From: Varroa destructor
Lineage: Eukaryota > Arthropoda > Arachnida > Mesostigmata > Varroidae
Direction: 5' to 3'
DNA length: 64,000 bases
NCBI RefSeq assembly: GCF_002443255.2
Contig: NW_019211460.1
Coordinates: 36,713,498 to 36,777,497 of the forward strand
Shown: in pieces, positions 63,931 to 64,000 of the stretch
How the letters are laid out: every line of letters begins with the position of its first letter
How positions within the stretch are numbered: the first letter of the stretch is position 1
Position numbers and translations under genes: made by a program
The notes under the pieces: generated by a model
The model's input: only the letters and a program-made list of their open reading frames with translations
The model's database searches: none
What the model was told of the DNA's origin: nothing

Positions 63931-64000
63931 GTAGATACAATTACGATCAAATAAATTTGTCAATTTGTCTGCCACCGAAACGTCGAGCTTCCTGTTTTCC

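Noticed and set aside
1..64000. CRISPR arrays, operons, prokaryotic promoters, phage or integrative elements
   Set aside because: The sequence is intron-bearing eukaryotic DNA; no regularly spaced repeats or bacterial gene layout were seen.

Overview
The window is eukaryotic nuclear DNA, AT-rich and intron-rich, and most likely from an arthropod. Three things support this. Genes are split by GT-AG introns. The two genes that can be recognised are eukaryotic (a nucleolar ribosome-biogenesis factor and a mitochondrial complex III subunit). Near 41.65 kb there is a short run of TTAGG, the arthropod telomere motif. An arachnid or mite would fit, but the sequence alone does not settle the species. 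No bacterial, phage, CRISPR or operon-like structure is present.

The left 10 kb is the best understood part. A ten-exon SDA1/SDAD1 gene runs on the minus strand from 8167 to 2400; every exon and phase could be worked out, giving 730 residues. Head to head with it, 683 bp away, is a two-exon gene on the plus strand at 8851-9508 for the 49-residue UQCR11/QCR10 subunit of the cytochrome bc1 complex. The interval is a likely shared promoter of two housekeeping genes. Intron 4 of SDAD1 carries a decayed second copy of the start of exon 5. A perfect 21-bp hairpin lies just past the SDAD1 3' end.

From 10 to 64 kb no gene could be recognised by family. There are scattered exon candidates with good splice sites and long open frames. 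Some join with matching reading phase into partial genes: minus 13.6-15.3 kb, minus 21.4-21.8 kb (a complete 90-residue model), plus 24.56-25.1 kb, minus 25.7-26.4 kb, minus 38.66-39.03 kb, minus 42.9-47.8 kb (one or more genes), plus 58.9-60.1 kb and minus 63.4-63.9 kb. These rest on splice signals and protein-like composition only. Chance open frames of 60-100 codons are common in this window, so confidence is kept low to moderate. A TATA plus initiator core promoter stands at 16.8 kb without an assigned gene.

The remainder is intergenic or intronic DNA with AT, CT, GA and TG microsatellites, several perfect short palindromes and an interstitial telomere-like tract. No intact transposon was seen. 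Nothing here amounts to a clearly new biological system; the best leads are the exon duplication, the hairpins and the unassigned gene models.
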